Assembly (NCBI GenBank): GCA_047495785.1
Contig: JBLDXI010000028.1
Coordinates: forward strand, 496,001-560,000
DNA: 64,000 bases
Source: Lepidodermella squamata
Lineage: Eukaryota > Gastrotricha
Reading direction: 5' to 3'
A model generated the notes under the pieces. The model was not told where the DNA came from. It was given only the letters and a program-made list of their open reading frames with translations, and did not search any database. How positions within the stretch are numbered: the stretch's first letter is position 1; each line of letters opens with the position of its first letter. Below, piece after piece: positions 59,455 to 64,000 of this stretch. Made by a program: the position numbers and the translations under genes.

Positions 59455-60705
59455 ATGAGTATTTTGGGCGAAAAACGTAAGAATCTGCTTGAATCCGAGG
59501 CCGCTGGCGAGAAGCGCCGCAGTCTCGATCCTGAAAATCCGCCCGGTTCTGGCGACGGCGACGCAGCTGCGGCTGAGCAATCGGATGACGTTCAAGTTGT
59601 TGGCCAGGAGCATGACGGGCAGGACGAGAATCAGCCGGGCGAAAACGAGCCGCCCAGTGAGTCGAGAGATGCGATGATGGCGGCGTTGAAGTCGATCCAC
59701 GACCGAGTGTTGGAAAAGCGAGAGCGCGACGGGCAAATGCTGGCTGATCTCAAGGCTCGCATGATCAAAATGGTTAGTTTAAGGGGCTTATTAACCCACC
59801 GCCTTTTGATGGTTGCCGGGCCTTGTCAACAGATATTCTCTAAAAATACTTCGATTTCAAATTTCTCATTGTATTTTGTATGTAGTTGTATTTTTCTGGA
59901 TTTTTATTTTTATTTTTCATAATAAAAGCAACCTCAAATATCCATCCTTGTGGGCTCGAACGAAGAAGCAGAAAAATGATAGACGGTAATATTCGGGTTC
60001 ACTGAATTTTCTGATTTTTTAGATGGAGAATCGATTTTCGAATATCCGCTAAATATCGGTATATGGGTATAAAGCTTAAAATAGAGCTCAGAATAGAGCT
60101 CAGAAATGCTTTGTAATGCTGACAGGCTCAAACTCCAAAAAATTGCCCCAGACCCCCGAAATGACGTAATTTAAGGTTTAAGGGACCTTTTTCGCCGACA
60201 AACCAGTTTTTTAAAATATTTGTCTCTAAAAGTCGTTTTCTCACCGAGAAATCAAAATTAATTCTCGCCACACCGAGTATGAAAAAATTCGTAAAAATTG
60301 AGTAAATTAAGGAAAAATAGGTAAAAATTGTCGAAAAAGTTATACTTGAATTTCTTCCTGTTTTCTTCAGCAATCCGGACGAAGTGCTTATGGCTTTTAA
60401 TTTAGACAAATTAGGAGAGTTGAGAAGTGAGAAAATTGAAAAATATGAGAAGGCTCTGCAACTTTTGAGAAGCTTCGCAGTGACATTTTTATTACGATAC
60501 AAGTATCTCACTCTTTCAATTTCAGGTTGACGAATTTACGGAATCGATGGCGCAGCACTTGGCCGAGACGCACAACACCTTCACTGGCAGCTTCGATTCG
60601 GCGATTCAGGAAGTTTACAGCCTCATCGAACGCATTGTCGCCCACGAACAGGACCTGACCAACTTCAAACGCGTCATGATCGGCGGCGTCCTCGAAAAGA
60701 TCTGA
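59455..60705 (+). CDS. SYCE2-like coiled-coil protein
   Basis: Exons 59455-59772 and 60526-60705, phase 0, give 165 residues. The first 70 are acidic and disordered. From about residue 85 to the end runs one amphipathic helix: it starts RERDGQML, has VDEFTESM at its centre and ends LTNFKRVMIGG. Its spacing matches synaptonemal complex central element protein 2 (SYCE2) without gaps over about 75 residues, including R-x-x-D, V-x-x-x-T-E and a final K cluster. SYCE2 with TEX12 forms the fibres of the central element in meiotic pairing. The match is from memory of the vertebrate pattern and other coiled coils could mimic it. Confidence 0.5.
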
Positions 60706-60863
60706 AAGCCAATTAAAATAACGATAATTCTCGCCAAAATCTGAGCTCAAAAACTCGAGTGATTATTTCTACCTGATTATACCCTTTTTATCTCTTTCAA
60801 TTCGACTTGCATAACGGCAATTTTCCCACGTTTTTGTGTAGAGATTTATTTCGAAATTGAAAG

Positions 60864-61205
60864 ATGAACTTTCAACGTGCGACCTCACTGGTGTTGGCCC
60901 AACAGCGCCGCATGATGTCCGCGGAAGCCGGCCACGCCAACCACCACGCTGCGTCGTCGCGCCTGTGGAAAATCCTGACGTTCGTCGCGGCCGTTCCGGC
61001 GGTCGCCGTTGCGTGGTGGAACGCGGAGCAGCGCGAGCACGAGCTTCACCAGAAGCCGCGGCCCGAATTCGTGCCCTACGACCACCTGCGCATCCGCAAC
61101 AAGCCGTTCCCGTGGGGCGACGGCAACCACACGCTGTTCCACAACCCGCAGTTCAACGCACTGCCGTCTGGCTACGAAGTTGAGGATAGCCACCACCACC
61201 ACTGA
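60864..61205 (+). CDS. COX6A: cytochrome c oxidase subunit 6A
   Basis: One exon, 113 residues. A mitochondrial-type N-terminus precedes a single membrane helix (about 33-51, [14 protein letters not shown]). The conserved matrix-distal tail is complete: [20 protein letters not shown] and [10 protein letters not shown], then LPSGY. It ends in four His. This nuclear subunit sits on complex IV of the inner mitochondrial membrane and helps regulate its dimer. AATAAA overlaps the stop codon (61205-61210). The gene begins 158 bp after the SYCE2-like stop on the same strand. Confidence 0.96.
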   Translation: MNFQRATSLVLAQQRRMMSAEAGHANHHAASSRLWKILTFVAAVPAVAVAWWNAEQREHELHQKPRPEFVPYDHLRIRNKPFPWGDGNHTLFHNPQFNALPSGYEVEDSHHHH

Positions 61206-62100
61206 ATAAAAATGATACAACATACACCGGATAATAAAAAAACATTTTAGTGAAATTGAAAACCAAAAGCAAGGCACTTACAGAAAAACCTGTGACTCCT
61301 GGAATAAGAGTAAGATACGCTTCCCCTCTGACGTTGTTTAGCCTCCACTCATTACGTAACAAATAGGGCTAGTCCGAGTTTCAAATCCTCTTCTGCGCAC
61401 GGTTTCCTCGTAATTCATGATCGATTAATTTTGCAGTTGTGTGAATACAGGCGGTAGTAATTGTATTATATCATTGAGAAATAAAATCGAGAAAAAACTG
61501 CCATTGTGTTTATCGTGTTTTTAACAACTTGAAGCTGAAAGCGTTGAACTTCAAGAAAGATTTGACATTTGACGCTGAAGAACAACACCAATGCCGGTAA
61601 TTTGTTGTCTCCTCCGATTTAGTGTAATCCAAATCGGTTTTAGGGACAGAAAAACCCCGTTCAGACCATGGTTAACCGAAGCTGGCAGCGGCTTGAAAAC
61701 CTCTTGAGTGAAGTACCTATCGTCGAATTTGCAGTGGGATCACGTTGACAGTTGACATGCCAAAAGTCGAAGGCGGTAAAAGGCTTTGGATAGCCCAAGA
61801 AAAGGCAAGCATGAGTGTGTATGTAAAGGTAAAGTTACAGGCATATAGTCTAACGTTGAAGCTTTCAGCGAAATCGTCATCTTTATTTGTCGAAGTCAAC
61901 GCCTTTCATTGAAAAGATAGTCGATCGGTTAGCGAAGCTTAGTATCAGGAATCTTGCTGATCAAAACGTGGAATCAAAAAAAATAATGTGGCTATTTCAT
62001 TCATGATCACTCGCCCAGGAAGACGGGCACGTGCCGTCAATTCAACTGCTACTAAAATTTTCGGCCTGAGCCAATTTCAAATCGAACAAGTTTGAATAAT
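61206..62100. other. intergenic
   Basis: COX6A 3' flank, then spacer. No supported gene. A minus frame at 61899-61717 has no known motif. Confidence 0.5.
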
Positions 62101-63352
62101 ATGTTTCATCCTCAACGCGGCATCAGACTGAAATCCTTGCTCTGTTTCGCCATCGTCATCGTGATACTGTGCTTGTGGAAATTACAAAGAAGCAATGTCG
62201 ATGAGCCGTTTTCAAATACATTGTCGCTAACTGGGTGCCCGGTAAGAAAAACTGAGAAACTTTATATTTTTACACCTTTGATTTGCCAGCCAGATGAAGT
62301 CATCAGAAGTCGGATGAACGAACGCAAAAACAGAATTCGCGAAGTTTGCAAGCAGCTGAGGGATTCTCCTCCGGCATTCAAGCCTCGCTTCAATCTCAAA
62401 TCTAAGATGTGGGAAGATACGCGCTACAAAACACAGTAAACATTCAATGTTTCATCGTTATTCATCAATTATGTTGAATTGTATAGCTCTAAAATAGCGT
62501 GGTGGAACGATCTTTTCGTCAATGAGAAATACAAAACTGTGTACTGCGGGTTGGATTTGCAGGAAATATGATGAAAACCCTCTCATTTTACCTGTGTAAC
62601 TAGTGTGCCTAAAGTTGGGACTCGAAACGTCATGCATTATCTGTGGCATTTGAGCGAAAATCCGGAAATTACAAGCTACAACTACGATCGGAAGCAGCAA
62701 ATGGTGGATTGCAGGTATCCGGACAAGTTTGAGACACACCTTCGGCCGCTGAATCGGTACTCTCACAAAGAGGCGATGGCGATAATGGGTAATTTCTCAA
62801 AATTCGCTTTCGTACGAGAGCCCGTTGATCGGATTCTATCGGCATGGCGCGACAAATTTTCTACAAATAGCAGCGACAGCGTTGGCCGGCATTACTGGGC
62901 TGTAAGTCTAGCTCTCATGTGACCTTAAAGCGTTTTATTTTGCGTAATTGAAGAGGTATGCTTCGAAGATGAGAGGGTTGATCACCAACACAACCGAATC
63001 GAAAGACCCGTTGCCGCTTGATTTGGAGATCTTCCTCCAGCAAGTTTACCAGATGAATTCGCCGCTCACCATGGAAGTTCATTGGCGGCCTCAAATCCAC
63101 GTGTGCAGCTTTTGCGCCATTGATTACGACTACATCGGCAAGTTCGAAGATTTCGGCTGCGAAATTGAATTTATTGCTCGGCAGTTGACTGGCAGAACAA
63201 TAGTTCCGCGAATGCCTTCACCAGATCGAAAGCACAGCAGTGGGCATGGCATCTCAAATACCAGCCGGTCATTTCTCAGACAGATTGTAGATAGACATTA
63301 TTACGCTGATTATCAGATGTTCGTTTACCAAACTCCGATTTCCTTGACATGA
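62101..63352 (+). CDS. carbohydrate sulfotransferase (HNK-1/chondroitin-4 family)
   Basis: Exons 62101-62241, 62290-62435, 62487-62549, 62604-62901 and 62954-63352 give 348 residues. A signal anchor lies at about 12-27, making a type II Golgi protein. The PAPS-binding loops are present: VPKVGTRN (118-125, 5'-phosphosulfate) and FVREPVDRILSAW (R188, S196; 3'-phosphate). The C-terminal HWRPQ...CxFCxIDYDYIGKFEDF block is typical of this family. It should add sulfate from PAPS to a glycan in the Golgi; the sugar cannot be told. All four introns are 48-54 nt. The first is 48 nt and stop-free, so retaining it would only insert 16 residues. Confidence 0.88.
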
Positions 63353-63792
63353 GATGCAATGCCATCGTTAAATGCAATAAAATGGGCCGAGCCGGTTTTT
63401 ATTTGTGAAATTATGTAGCCTTTAATTTGATATTTGATCCTCGAATGAGCAACAGATTTTGTGCTATTGTCGACCTCGATTGATTATTTTTGTTGATTTT
63501 GCCCATTTACCTGATTTAAATATATTGCCGATAGCGCAGATCGTTCTTCTTGAAGTTATGTCAACACAATATTGGAAGCACTCGATCCAATCATGCTGTA
63601 TCCACGGATGGCACGTGCTCTCATGTAAAATTTTTAATTAATTTTTAATTGCGCTCGTCTTGGCGCCGTACACGCGTCAACGAAATGGCGGGAAAAGTTC
63701 GCCAATGTTCCCAGGCCGGTATAAAATACCGACGACAGCGTCATACTTCATCAATTCTCTCTTTTCCAATTCGCTCTGAACACATTAACAGA
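63353..63792. other. intergenic, promoter of the CAP gene
   Basis: TATAAAA at 63720-63726, 67 bp before the next ATG, is a good core promoter. A GGCGGGAAAAG (63688-63698) upstream resembles an E2F site; that is a guess from sequence only. Confidence 0.45.
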
Positions 63793-63950
63793 ATGGCGGG
63801 ATTAACAGTGTTTGCCGTCAGTTGCATCCTATTATTCTTTGTTCAAACTGAAGTCAGTGAAGCTCAATGTCCGATTTGGCAAAACCGTATGTTGGGCTAC
63901 GTCAACCAAGCGCGAGCGATGTACGGCCTTCAGCCGCTCTGCGTCAACGC
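63793..63950 (+). CDS. secreted CAP-superfamily protein, first exon only
   Basis: Only the first 52 codons are in the window; the donor GTGAGT begins at 63951. Residues 1-24 are a signal peptide (ends SEA). The next stretch, MLGYVNQARAMYGLQPLCVN, matches the opening helix of CAP domains of the YkwD-like type (xLxxVNxxRxxxGLxPLxxN). The protein is therefore probably secreted. Its function cannot be given: the rest of the domain, including any histidines, lies outside. Confidence 0.65.
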
Positions 63951-64000
63951 GTGAGTTATTGTTTCTATCTCGATCGTGAATACATAAATAGTTTCTATCA

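Overview
The window comes from an animal nuclear genome. Genes are spliced at GT...AG, many introns are only 48-60 nt, acceptors are T-rich (mostly TTTTCAG or TTTTAG), and spacers are AT-rich. Gene content is metazoan: tetraspanin, DENND4, AGFG, INTS5, COX6A and an L1CAM-type cytoplasmic tail. Very short introns and two operon-like same-strand clusters suggest a small-bodied invertebrate, perhaps ecdysozoan. The species cannot be placed from sequence alone.

Layout. 1-11.4 kb has no gene I can support; it holds three degenerate copies of a long repeat unit, an inverted repeat and a MITE inserted in the third unit. 11.5-19.7 kb (+) is a single-pass receptor with an Ig-like ectodomain and an L1CAM/neuroglian-like ankyrin-binding tail (FIHQY), whose last intron is 5.8 kb. 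23.0-28.6 kb (+) holds a TspanC8-type tetraspanin, a bacterial-looking FAD oxidoreductase and an unrecognised helical, membrane-anchored protein. 29.6-30.0 kb is a second TA-flanked MITE. 30.1-34.5 kb (-) is a full-length, 8-exon paralog of the first receptor with a threonine-rich stalk and a different tail. 34.5-41.4 kb is mostly spacer with decayed transposon fragments (ULP1-like, reverse transcriptase, MULE-like). 41.4-48.8 kb (-) is a complete 7-exon DENND4 gene (RAB10 exchange-factor family). 49.8-51.5 kb (+) has an intronless AGPAT5-type acyltransferase followed by a 32-residue membrane micropeptide. 52.1-61.2 kb (+) holds AGFG, INTS5, a SYCE2-like coiled-coil protein and COX6A. 62.1-64 kb (+) has a carbohydrate sulfotransferase and the first exon of a secreted CAP-domain protein.

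The genes do not form one pathway. Several concern membranes and trafficking (DENND4, AGFG, acyltransferase, tetraspanin, two receptors); INTS5, the SYCE2-like gene and COX6A are nuclear or mitochondrial housekeeping types. The most novel item is the inverted pair of receptors: nearly co-linear ectodomains, different cytoplasmic tails and very different exon structure. Exon models were joined by hand from splice motifs. Each multi-exon model for which phases are quoted closes in frame, but none has been checked against transcripts.
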